Origin: Propioniciclava flava
Lineage (GTDB): Bacteria; Actinomycetota; Actinomycetes; Propionibacteriales; Propionibacteriaceae
Direction of reading: 5' to 3'
Assembly (NCBI RefSeq): GCF_004126535.1
Contig: NZ_PPCV01000002.1
Span: 359,835-423,834 of the forward strand
DNA: 64,000 nucleotides
The position numbers and the translations under genes were made by a program. This document shows, one piece after another, positions 57,052 through 64,000 of this stretch. Each line of letters starts with the position of its first letter. Position 1 is the stretch's first letter. The notes below the pieces were generated by a model, which searched no databases, was not told the origin of the DNA, and saw only the letters and a program-made list of their open reading frames with translations.

Positions 57052-57480
57052 ATGTCCCTCTCCGATGCGCACGTGGGTCGCACCTACCCGGCCACGCGCC
57101 CCTATCTGGTGAGCCGCGAGAAGATCGCCGAGTTCGCCCGAGCCTTGGGCGACGACAATCCGGCCTATGCCGGCGACCGGCCGCAGGCACCCCCCACCTT
57201 CGCAGCCGTCCTTGCTGCGCAGGCGTGGGATGCGCTGTTTTCCGATCCTGAACTCGATATGAAGCTTGCGCAGACGATTCATGGCGACCAGCGGTTTGCC
57301 TGGCGCAGGCCCTTGCGTGCCGGCGATGAGGTGGTGGCGCGCCTGACGATCGACAAGGTGCGTTCGCGCGGAGCCTCGGCCTTCGTCACCGTGTCGGTAG
57401 CGCTGTCCACGTCGGCGGGGGAGTCGCTGGTGACGGCCACCTCGACCCTGCTCCACACCTGGCCGGAGGTCACAGCATGA
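57052..57480 (+). CDS. MaoC-type dehydratase subunit, HadA-like
   Basis: 142-residue hot-dog-fold protein of the FAS1-type dehydratase N-terminal group (HadA/HadC-like): YPATRPYLVSREKIAEFARA, PTFAAVLA and a β-strand core. The catalytic Asp-His pair of the dehydratase belongs to the partner. ATG 57052 overlaps none of the preceding gene; the stop overlaps the partner gene by ATGA, so both subunits are made together. Likely role: 3-hydroxyacyl-ACP or -CoA dehydration, by similarity to HadAB. Confidence 0.85.
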   Translation: MSLSDAHVGRTYPATRPYLVSREKIAEFARALGDDNPAYAGDRPQAPPTFAAVLAAQAWDALFSDPELDMKLAQTIHGDQRFAWRRPLRAGDEVVARLTIDKVRSRGASAFVTVSVALSTSAGESLVTATSTLLHTWPEVTA

Positions 57481-57890
57481 GCGCCCACGTTGTTGAGGTC
57501 GGCACTGAGTTGCCGCCCTTGGTGCTGCATTACACGCGTGAGGATCTGGTCCGCTACGCGGGTGCCTCGGGGGACTTCAATCCGATCCACTGGTCCGATC
57601 GAGCCGCCCGTGCCCTGGGCATGCCCAGCGTCATCGCTCACGGCATGCTCACGATGGGCAAAGCGTTGCGAATCGTCACCGATTGGGTGGGGGATCCCGC
57701 GCGGGTCGAGGGCTACTTCGTCCGGTTTACCAAGCCGGTCCCCGTCCCTGATGACGACGCCGGGGTCGACGTTCACGTCACGGCACGGGTGACGGCGCTG
57801 GAGGACGGTCTGGCCACGATCGCGATCGATGCTCTCCTGGGAGAGACCCGCGTGCTGGGTTCGGCGCAAGCGCAGGTGCGGTGTGGCTGA
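57477..57890 (+). CDS. MaoC-type dehydratase subunit, HadB-like
   Basis: 137-residue hot-dog protein carrying the hydratase 2 motif: YAGASGDFNPIHWSDRAARA, with catalytic Asp and His, and SVIAHGMLTMG. Together with the upstream subunit it would form an (R)-specific hydratase/dehydratase heterodimer. In mycobacteria HadAB acts in fatty-acid synthase II; the role in an organism of this kind is open. The stop overlaps the murB start. Confidence 0.9.
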   Translation: MSAHVVEVGTELPPLVLHYTREDLVRYAGASGDFNPIHWSDRAARALGMPSVIAHGMLTMGKALRIVTDWVGDPARVEGYFVRFTKPVPVPDDDAGVDVHVTARVTALEDGLATIAIDALLGETRVLGSAQAQVRCG

Positions 57891-58932
57891 ATTGCTGGCT
57901 GATCACACCACCCTGCGCGTCGGCGGCCCGGCGCGACGCTGGGTCGAAGCGGACACGGAGCAGGCCCTCATCAGCGCTGTCGCGGACGCGGATGCGGCCG
58001 GCGAGCCGGTCCTCCTCCTGTCTGGAGGGTCCAACATGGTGGTCTCGGATGACGGTTTCGACGGTGTCGTGGTTCACGTCGCGACGCGCGGGATCGGGGG
58101 CCAGGTCGCCAGTTGCGACCTGGGCGAAGCTGCCTGCGGCGGCATCATGGTGGATGTCGCAGCCGGGGAGAACTGGTCGGCCTTCGTCGACTGGACGGTG
58201 GCATCCGAACTGGTGGGGGTCGAGGCGCTGGCCGGCATCCCGGGAACGGTCGGCTCGACGCCGATCCAAAACGTCGGCGCTTATGGGCAAGACGTCTCCC
58301 AGACGCTGTGGCATGTGCGCACGTGGGATCGGCGCACTCGGTCGCCGAAGCTGTTCAGCAACGCAGATTGCGCCTTCGGCTACCGCTCGAGTCGGTTTAA
58401 GGCCGAACCCGATCGCTACGTCGTTTTGGGTGTCACCTTCCAGCTCACCCAGGGGACGCGGAGTTCCAAGGTGCGTTATGCCGAACTGGCGAACCGCGTC
58501 GGGGTTGAGGTGGGTCACAAGGCGAACTTGGCGGCGGTCCGGGACGCGGTGCTGGCGCTGCGGCGAGGCAAGGGGATGGTCCTGGACGCCGAGGACCACG
58601 ACACCTGGAGCGCCGGATCCTTCTTCACCAACCCCGTCGTCACGCCTGAGGTGGCAGCCGCTTTGCCACCCGAGGCGCCTCGTTTCGATGCAGGGGGCGG
58701 GCTCGTCAAGAGCAGCGCCGCCTGGCTCATCGACCACGCCGGCTTTGGCAAGGGGTATGGAGTTGCACCGGTGACGTTGTCGACGAAGCATGCGCTCGCG
58801 ATCACGAATCGCGGGGGTGCTCGCGCCGATGAGGTCATCGCCTTGGCTCGCGAGATCCGCGATGGTGTCGAAGCCAAGTGGGGGGTCCGACTCGTGCCGG
58901 AACCCGTGTTCGTCGGGGTGTCGCTGGACTGA
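57883..58932 (+). CDS. murB: UDP-N-acetylmuramate dehydrogenase MurB
   Basis: FAD enzyme that reduces UDP-GlcNAc-enolpyruvate in peptidoglycan synthesis, 349 residues. HTTLRVGGPARRW and SGGSNMVVSDDGFDG form the FAD site; GIPGTVGSTPIQNVGAYGQD is diagnostic; the catalytic Ser is in WSAGSFFTNPV and the Glu in PEPVFVG. GTG 57883 overlaps the MaoC stop by 8 bp. Coupling of hadAB with murB is commonly seen in actinobacteria. Confidence 0.96.
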   Translation: MAELLADHTTLRVGGPARRWVEADTEQALISAVADADAAGEPVLLLSGGSNMVVSDDGFDGVVVHVATRGIGGQVASCDLGEAACGGIMVDVAAGENWSAFVDWTVASELVGVEALAGIPGTVGSTPIQNVGAYGQDVSQTLWHVRTWDRRTRSPKLFSNADCAFGYRSSRFKAEPDRYVVLGVTFQLTQGTRSSKVRYAELANRVGVEVGHKANLAAVRDAVLALRRGKGMVLDAEDHDTWSAGSFFTNPVVTPEVAAALPPEAPRFDAGGGLVKSSAAWLIDHAGFGKGYGVAPVTLSTKHALAITNRGGARADEVIALAREIRDGVEAKWGVRLVPEPVFVGVSLD

Positions 58933-59046
58933 CCCAGTTCGACGCGGCGGAAGAAACCCCGTACACTCGTCGTCTTGGTGGCACCTGTCGCTTCGGCGAG
59001 CCCTCCGCGAGGTGGGTAGCATGGGTGCTGCTGAAGTAGGAAGCAA

Positions 59047-59119
<73 letters not shown>

Positions 59120-59191
59120 CTGGGCCGATCGCGGTCCGGAAGGTGATTTGGTCGGCAATGTGAGGACGTGCAGGTGGCACCCAGGAGCGAC

Positions 59192-59686
59192 ATGAGCGAG
59201 GGCTCCGTCGGCGACCCCGACGACGTCGCTCGTGAAGACCTGCCTGGCGAGTTCCTCGCCGACGACCTCAACGATCCCGAGCCCTATCGCGTGGCTCCCG
59301 ACGAGACCGAAGCCGAGGAGCTGACCGACGGTTCAGCCGAGGGCGAGGGTGGCGTCGATGATGCCGCGCAACTCGTGGCGGCGGAATCCGTGGCGCAGCA
59401 GGCGCGTAGTTCGCGTCCGGTGCGTCGCAGCGAGTCCGCTGAGACGGCGCCGAAGGGGAAGAGCACGGCGAAACGCGCCCCGCGCCCGTCGTCCGATAGT
59501 GGCCGGGTCGGGCCGATCACGTTCGCTGGCCAGTCGGTCGACGAACTCAAGAAGGTCGTGTGGCCGACGTGGCCGCAGGTCTCGGCGTACTTCTGGGCCG
59601 TGCTCTTGTTCGTGTTCGTCATCATCGCTTATGTCAGCGGCTTGGACCTGGGCTTCGGCGCTCTGCTGCTGAAGCTGTTCGGCTGA
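59192..59686 (+). CDS. secE: Preprotein translocase subunit SecE
   Basis: Essential subunit of the SecYEG channel. The core occupies the last ~55 residues: SVDELKKVVWPTWPQV and one membrane helix (about 135-155). In front lie about 110 acidic, low-complexity residues, so at 164 residues it is more than twice the minimal SecE. ATG 59192 has AGGAG 4 bases upstream; GTG 59168 is possible. Confidence 0.95.
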   Translation: MSEGSVGDPDDVAREDLPGEFLADDLNDPEPYRVAPDETEAEELTDGSAEGEGGVDDAAQLVAAESVAQQARSSRPVRRSESAETAPKGKSTAKRAPRPSSDSGRVGPITFAGQSVDELKKVVWPTWPQVSAYFWAVLLFVFVIIAYVSGLDLGFGALLLKLFG

Positions 59687-59714
59687 CCGACGACCGAGGA
59701 GTGGAAGGATTTTC

Positions 59715-60524
59715 ATGGCTGACGTGCCCGAGAACGACATCGATCTGGACGAGGTAGAGATTGACCTCGGCCCGATCGAGGAGTCTCAGCCCGACGAGGT
59801 CGAACTCAACCTCGATTTTGGCGGCGACGCTGAAGACGATGCCGATGACGTGGTCTTGAACCTCGAGGACGACGAGCCGGAGGCCGACGAGGCTCCCGCT
59901 TCGGACGCCGACGAGGCTGCGGTTTTGGAGGAGTTGCGCGAGCGCCTCACGGGGCAGTTCGGTGACTGGTACGTCATTCACACGTACTCCGGCATGGAGA
60001 ATCGCGTGAAGCAGAACCTGGACGCCCGCATCCAGACCCTCGGCATGGAGGACTACATCTTCGAGACGGTCGTGCCGACTGAAGAGGTCGTTGAGATCCG
60101 TAACGGTGCGCGCAAAACCGTGACGCGCACGGTGCTGCCGGGCTATGTGCTGGTCCGCATGGAACTCACGGACGGGTCCTGGTCTGCAGTGCGTCAGACG
60201 CCGTCGGTGACGGGCTTCGTCGCCCATGCCAGCCAGCCTGTGCCGTTGTCGATCGACGAGGTCGTCAAGATGCTCGCTCCGGCCGCGCTGGCCAAGGCTG
60301 CTGCTGAGTCGGCGGGCCCGTCGGCCACGAAGAAGAGGAAGATCGAGGTCGCCGACTTCAAGGAAGGCGATTCCGTCATGGTTGTGCAGGGGCCGTTCTC
60401 CGGCGTCCATGCCACGATCACCGAGATCAACGCGAACCATCAGCGCCTCAAGGCGCTGGTCGAGATCCTGGGGCGGGAGACCCCCGTGGACCTCACGTTC
60501 TCGCAGGTTCAGAAGGACATCTGA
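59715..60524 (+). CDS. nusG: Transcription elongation/antitermination factor NusG
   Basis: 269 residues. An acidic N-terminal extension of ~80 residues (runs of Glu/Asp such as EDDADDVVLNLEDDEPE) precedes the NGN domain (GDWYVIHTYSGMENRVKQNL, LPGYVLVRM) and a C-terminal KOW domain (FKEGDSVMVVQGPFSGVHA). NusG links RNA polymerase to Rho and ribosomes. Strong ribosome site upstream. Confidence 0.97.
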   Translation: MADVPENDIDLDEVEIDLGPIEESQPDEVELNLDFGGDAEDDADDVVLNLEDDEPEADEAPASDADEAAVLEELRERLTGQFGDWYVIHTYSGMENRVKQNLDARIQTLGMEDYIFETVVPTEEVVEIRNGARKTVTRTVLPGYVLVRMELTDGSWSAVRQTPSVTGFVAHASQPVPLSIDEVVKMLAPAALAKAAAESAGPSATKKRKIEVADFKEGDSVMVVQGPFSGVHATITEINANHQRLKALVEILGRETPVDLTFSQVQKDI

Positions 60525-60611
60525 GCACGAGGTTCGTGTGGCCCGTTTGGCGGGCCGTTTCATCACCCGGTGCAGCGACCCGGCTGCGCCACTAAGTAGC
60601 AAGGACCCAAC

Positions 60612-61043
60612 ATGCCTCCCAAGAAGAAGGTAGCGGCGCTCGTCAAGGTTGCCTTGAACGCGGGCGCGGCAACCCCTGCACCTCCGGTCGGTACCGCTCT
60701 CGGTCCGCACGGCGTCAACATCATGGAGTTCTGCAAGGCGTACAACGCCCAGACCGAATCCATGCGCGGCAACGTCATCCCCGTCGAGATCACGATCTAC
60801 GAGGACCGCACGTTCACCTTCATCACGAAGACGCCGCCTGCCGCCGAGTTGATCAAGAAGGCTGCCGGCCTGAAGTCGGGCGCGTCGAACCCGAGCAAGG
60901 AGACCGTCGGCAAGATCACGCGCGATCAGGTGCGTGAGATTGCTAGCACGAAGCTCCCCGACCTGAATGCGAACGATGTCGATGCGGCGATGAAGATCGT
61001 CGAGGGCACCGCTCGTTCCATGGGCGTCACCGTCGAAGGCTGA
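60612..61043 (+). CDS. rplK: 50S ribosomal protein L11
   Basis: 143 residues, normal length. N-terminal [20 protein letters not shown] and C-terminal RNA-binding domain [20 protein letters not shown] are canonical. AAGGA before the ATG. It is followed 79 bp later by rplA. Confidence 0.98.
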   Translation: MPPKKKVAALVKVALNAGAATPAPPVGTALGPHGVNIMEFCKAYNAQTESMRGNVIPVEITIYEDRTFTFITKTPPAAELIKKAAGLKSGASNPSKETVGKITRDQVREIASTKLPDLNANDVDAAMKIVEGTARSMGVTVEG

Positions 61044-61122
61044 CCCCTCTCATCGTGGCAGGGCCAGCGCGGCCCACACACCACACCCTGGTAGGCCCTC
61101 GAGGCCAAGGAAGGAACCAGAC

Positions 61123-61830
61123 ATGAAGCGCAGCAAGGCTTACCGCGCCGCCGCAGCACTGGCGGACGCAGATCAGAACTACTCCCCCGAAGAGGCCATC
61201 GCTTTGGCCAAGAAGGGAGCTTCGGCCAAGTTCGACGAGACGGTCGATGTCGCGATGCGGCTCGGCGTTGACCCGCGCAAGGCTGACCAGATGGTGCGCG
61301 GCACCGTCAATCTCCCCAACGGCACCGGCAAGACGGCAAGGGTCCTCGTCTTCGCGACCGGTGATCGTGCCGCGGCCGCTGAGGCTGCTGGTGCGGACGA
61401 GATTGGCGCGGACGAGCTCATCGACAAGGTGGCTGGCGGCTACCTCGACTTTGATGCCGTCGTCGCGACCCCGGACATGATGGGTAAGGTCGGCAAGCTG
61501 GGCCGCGTCCTCGGTCCGCGTGGTCTCATGCCGAACCCGAAGACGGGCACGGTGACGATGGATGTCGCCAAGGCTGTCACCGACATCAAGGGCGGAAAGA
61601 TCGAGTTCCGCGTGGATCGTCACGCGAACCTGCACTTCATCATCGGGAAGGCGTCGTTTACTCCCGAGCAGTTGGAGCAGAACTACTTCGCCGCTCTCGA
61701 TGAGGTGCTCCGCTTGAAGCCGTCGGCCGCCAAGGGTCGCTACATCAAGAAGATCACGCTGTCGACGACGATGGGCCCGGGTGTGTCCATTGACGTCGCT
61801 CGCGTCAAGCCGGCTAACGCCGAGGCCTGA
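61123..61830 (+). CDS. rplA: 50S ribosomal protein L1
   Basis: 235 residues, full length. [40 protein letters not shown] and the C-terminal [15 protein letters not shown] are canonical. Tandem AAGGAAGGAA before the ATG. A strong terminator closes the unit 20 bp later; rplJ/rplL do not follow within the window. Confidence 0.98.
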   Translation: MKRSKAYRAAAALADADQNYSPEEAIALAKKGASAKFDETVDVAMRLGVDPRKADQMVRGTVNLPNGTGKTARVLVFATGDRAAAAEAAGADEIGADELIDKVAGGYLDFDAVVATPDMMGKVGKLGRVLGPRGLMPNPKTGTVTMDVAKAVTDIKGGKIEFRVDRHANLHFIIGKASFTPEQLEQNYFAALDEVLRLKPSAAKGRYIKKITLSTTMGPGVSIDVARVKPANAEA

Positions 61831-61849
61831 TCTCTCGATTTTCGTTGGC

Positions 61850-61886
61850 CGCGAGTGCCCCCTTCCGTGTGGAGGGGGCACTCGCG
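61850..61886 (+). terminator. Intrinsic terminator after rplA
   Basis: 13-bp perfect stem CGCGAGTGCCCCC / GGGGGCACTCGCG with an 11-nt loop, 20 bp after the rplA stop. Confidence 0.85.
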
Positions 61887-62078
61887 CGTTCAGACACAGC
61901 AGAGTCGAGAGGTCTCGCAGCCATCGGCGTAGAGGTCGCGTCTCGGAAGCGTCGATGAGGCAGAGGGTGGGGGGGCAATGAGGCTCCTCCTGGGCTGGGT
62001 TGTCGTATGAGGCAAGGCCTCCGGTAGTCGCCCACGCCTCAGTGCCGTGAGGCCACCGCAGCCCATCGTGGATCGTTT

Positions 62079-62134
62079 GCCGTTGTGCCGTTGTGCCGTT
62101 GTGCCGTTGTGCCGTTGTGCCGTTGTGCCGTTGC
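62079..62134. repeat. 8-bp tandem repeat, 7 copies
   Basis: GCCGTTGT is repeated six times without error, followed by GCCGTTGC. It is not a multiple of three, lies in no gene, and is a plausible slippage-variable (VNTR) site. Confidence 0.95.
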
Positions 62135-62359
62135 GGTTGATCCCTTGGTGGCGGCTTTCAGGAGCGCTGCTTGATTAGCCCTTCAGGGCGTCCACTAGCT
62201 GGTCACCGGAGGTCCCTCTTGTGGTCTTCGGCGCTGACTGGCTGGTCTGCGGTGCGGTCCCAGAGCTGAGCCCAGCCGTGAGCCTTCGGGAACCAGGGCC
62301 GAGCGCCTCGCCGGGGTTGGCCTTGCGCAGCCCCGAGGCCCCCACGCGCTATCTTCCAA

Positions 62360-62560
62360 CCTGATCCATGGTGTGCCCAGCCAGCGGCTCTTTTCCCGCA
62401 CACTGTCCAGCAGCCTGCTCCACGGTGTGGCCCCTCCAGTGACTCTTTCCCGCACACCGTCTAGCAGCCTGCTCCACGGTGTGGCCCCCCAGTGACTTCT
62501 TCCCAATCACTGCCTACCAGCATGCTCTACGGTGTGCGTAGCCGGTCACAGTGCCCCCAC
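62360..62560. repeat. ~54-bp imperfect tandem repeat, about 3.5 copies
   Basis: Unit starts at 62360, 62414, 62468 and (partial) 62521. Each begins CCTGATCC or CCTGCTCC (last copy CATGCTCT) followed by A(C/T)GGTGTG. In the second copy ACGGTGTG (62422-62429) pairs with CACACCGT (62453-62460); the first copy keeps this pairing through G-T pairs, the third does not. Unit three is 53 bp, which would break any reading frame. Confidence 0.85.
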
Positions 62561-63353
62561 CTGATCGCGGCGCACCTAACCCATCGCTGCGTATGAATCT
62601 CGTTCACCGTCTAGCCACCTGTGAGCGTCGCATGCAAGTCGGCCCCGGACGCCCATCTCGGGTCCGTGCGGTGGCTCAGACCTGAGGGGCAAATGTCCGC
62701 GCAGCAGACCGAACGTCACCGAGGCGACCCATGTGAGTGATTTCTCCCTGAGAGGCGGCACCCTGGGAATCGGCATCTGGACGTGCCCTTCCGTGACTGA
62801 CGCGCCGTGTTCGGCCCGCGGCCAGTGGGGAGTTGCGCTCTGCGGAGTGCGGTGAGGGATGGTGCCGACCTCATCGACCTGGTGCTGCTCCCACACTCCA
62901 GGGAACAGGGTCGGTTTCCAGCCCTGCCAGACCAGAAGGACCAACCTGCTCACACAGGGGGAACCGACAGAGTCTCACGGCATAGGGCACCGCTCACGCT
63001 CCTGAAGACAGTCCAGGGGCTGAGCATCGGCTCGTCCAAGGGAATCGATGGAGGTGGCGCATCCCACCTGCCTTCGGCGAGGCGCAGCGCCACCTTGTCA
63101 TGTGCACGGCAAGGCCCCCCCGCCCGCGGAGAGAACTGACGCAGATGACGAGCGTCGTCACGGCAGCCGTCGATCCCGAAGCCTGGAGCAGATCAACTCC
63201 ACTGAGACCAGGAGCCGTCCCTCCTTGAGAGCAACACAAGCCCGCAACGACACGTTCCAGTACATAGACCGACGTACATAACGCTGCCGTGAGTCCGTTC
63301 AGCGACGTGTGCAGTGGTGGCAAGGTCACCTACTGGCAATGGCACGTGTAGTT

Positions 63354-63413
63354 GGGCAGGGGTACCACGGGTAGCGGCTCATGCAGGTGGGCAGGGGCAC
63401 CACGGGTAGCGGC
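63354..63413. repeat. 25-bp direct repeat at 35-bp spacing
   Basis: GGGCAGGGG(T/C)ACCACGGGTAGCGGC occurs at 63354-63378 and 63389-63413, differing at one base. GGCACGTG occurs before the first copy and GGCACGTGCC at the end of the second, so the duplicated unit is longer than the conserved core. Confidence 0.85.
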
Positions 63414-63580
63414 ACGTGCCTTTGCGTACCGACGCCACGAAGAGAAGCCTGGCTGGGAGCGGACCTCCGTCCCGGAACGCTCGTGTACCACCCACCAAAG
63501 ACATCGCTCACGGGCTCTGTCGAATGGATCACCAAGCAGGGTCACCCCCGCTACGTAGACCCGAAGCCTCGAGAGGGCGG

Positions 63581-63624
63581 CTTGCGCCCCATGCCGATGA
63601 CCCTTGCGCCCCATGCCGATGACC
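63581..63624. repeat. 22-bp perfect tandem duplication
   Basis: Two adjoining exact copies, 63581-63602 and 63603-63624, each starting CTTGCGCCCCATGCC and ending GATGACC. Confidence 0.9.
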
Positions 63625-63839
63625 GTGGCTGACTCCTTGATCCAGTTGGGCTGAGGACGGAGACGGAGACCCCCAGACCCGCGGGAAGAAACGACATCTG
63701 AGTGCAGCGGGGATCCCACAAGGACAAGGTTGCCAACAAAAGGGGACGAAAAACTGAGGTTTGTTCGAGCCCAGTCCACCACTGCCGGCACTTGGTGTTC
63801 GGGGGTCCCCGGGCGAGTGGCAACGGTGTTGCCGGTTGT

Positions 63840-63878
63840 GGGGTGGGGTTTGGTGGGGTTGGTGGTGGGTGTGGGGGG
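63840..63878 (+). other. G-quadruplex-type motif in a G/T-rich strand
   Basis: Runs of G in order: GGGG-T-GGGG-TTTGGT-GGGG, then a GGG and a GGGGGG run within 20 more bases. The surrounding 63830-63910 is almost purely G and T on this strand. Four-plus runs of three or more G with short loops fit a G-quadruplex. Confidence 0.7.
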
Positions 63879-64000
63879 TGGTTGATTTGGTGGTGGGTTG
63901 TGGTGGGTGTAATGTTTCTCAAGCGCTCGGGGGCTGGTTGAGCTTCGGTTTGAGGGTTCTTGGGTGTCGCGTTTGGTGCTGTTTGGCCTTGTGTTTTGGG

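Larger units (their letters stand above)
61887..64000. other. 2.1-kb stretch without a supportable gene, repeat-bearing
   Basis: From the rplA terminator to the window end I see no frame with a recognisable domain, a good ribosome site and codon use like the neighbours. The open frames are short, overlap on all strands and are Arg/Pro/Ser-rich. The stretch is less GC-rich and less regular than the rest and carries four separate tandem repeats (listed) plus a G/T-rich end from about 63830. The direct repeat GTACATA occurs twice near 63261-63281. It may be intergenic DNA, a decayed element, or the upstream region of a further operon such as rrn. Confidence 0.6.

Noticed and set aside
62079..62134. 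CRISPR array
   Set aside because: Repeats are only 8 bp, directly adjacent, without spacers, and no cas gene is present.
62195..62506. Minus-strand frame coding an 18-residue repeat (TPWSRLLD units) over the 54-bp array
   Set aside because: No ribosome site or known domain, the third repeat unit is 53 bp and breaks the period, and low-complexity Arg/Pro content looks non-coding.
63330..63922. Remnant of a transposase or integrase gene
   Set aside because: Frames on both strands show no recognisable DDE, HUH or tyrosine-recombinase motif, and no inverted ends or target duplications could be defined.

Overview
The window is 64 kb of very GC-rich, densely packed chromosomal DNA from an actinobacterium (Actinomycetota). 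Supporting evidence: high GC with GTG starts, translationally coupled ATGA/GTGA overlaps, menaquinone (not ubiquinone) genes, an MptB-type mannosyltransferase, a DtxR/IdeR-like iron box, the korAB / EfeUOB / tRNA-secE-nusG-rplK-rplA gene sets, and many leaderless genes preceded by TAnnnT about 7 nt before the start codon. A facultative anaerobe of the Propionibacteriaceae is my best guess: it has complex I plus menaquinone, a 2-oxoacid:ferredoxin oxidoreductase and a 2-hydroxyacyl-CoA-dehydratase-type activase. This is inference; no 16S sequence is visible.

Layout. 1-5.2 kb: 3' end of a SulP anion transporter, RecQ helicase, zinc alcohol dehydrogenase, cupin protein. 5.2-8.5 kb: a GH25-like lipoprotein lacking its catalytic acids, then an FMN riboswitch controlling a RibXY-like riboflavin ABC importer (permease and binding lipoprotein, no ATPase), then a dCMP deaminase. 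8.5-11.7 kb: a two-component system whose kinase has an unusual second, degenerate half. 11.8-19.4 kb: menaquinone genes menA, menG and a geranylgeranyl-reductase-type menJ, interleaved with a RecB-like nuclease and a two-gene ABC transporter (ATPase plus DUF6297-like membrane protein). 19.4-36 kb: a complete 14-gene nuoA-N complex I operon, apparently led by menJ and closed by a polyprenyl diphosphate synthase, so the enzyme that reduces menaquinone and two that build or tailor it are co-expressed.

36-43.9 kb: an amidase; a 1,444-residue double-ASKHA dehydratase activase divergent from a TetR regulator across a perfect 16-bp palindrome; and threonine synthase. 43.9-50.3 kb: korBA, an MptB-like mannosyltransferase, a 3-hydroxyisobutyryl-CoA hydrolase-like enzyme and exonuclease III. 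50.4-54.1 kb: the iron-uptake operon efeUOB behind a DtxR/IdeR-like box. 54.1-61.9 kb: YajQ, tRNA-Tyr/Thr/Met, rpmG, a MshA-like glycosyltransferase divergent from a HadAB-like MaoC pair plus murB, then tRNA-Trp, secE, nusG, rplK and rplA.

61.9-64 kb has no gene I can support. After a strong terminator behind rplA it holds an 8-bp tandem repeat (7 copies), a ~54-bp tandem repeat, two shorter duplications, and a G/T-rich end with a G-quadruplex motif. This is the least ordinary DNA in the window.
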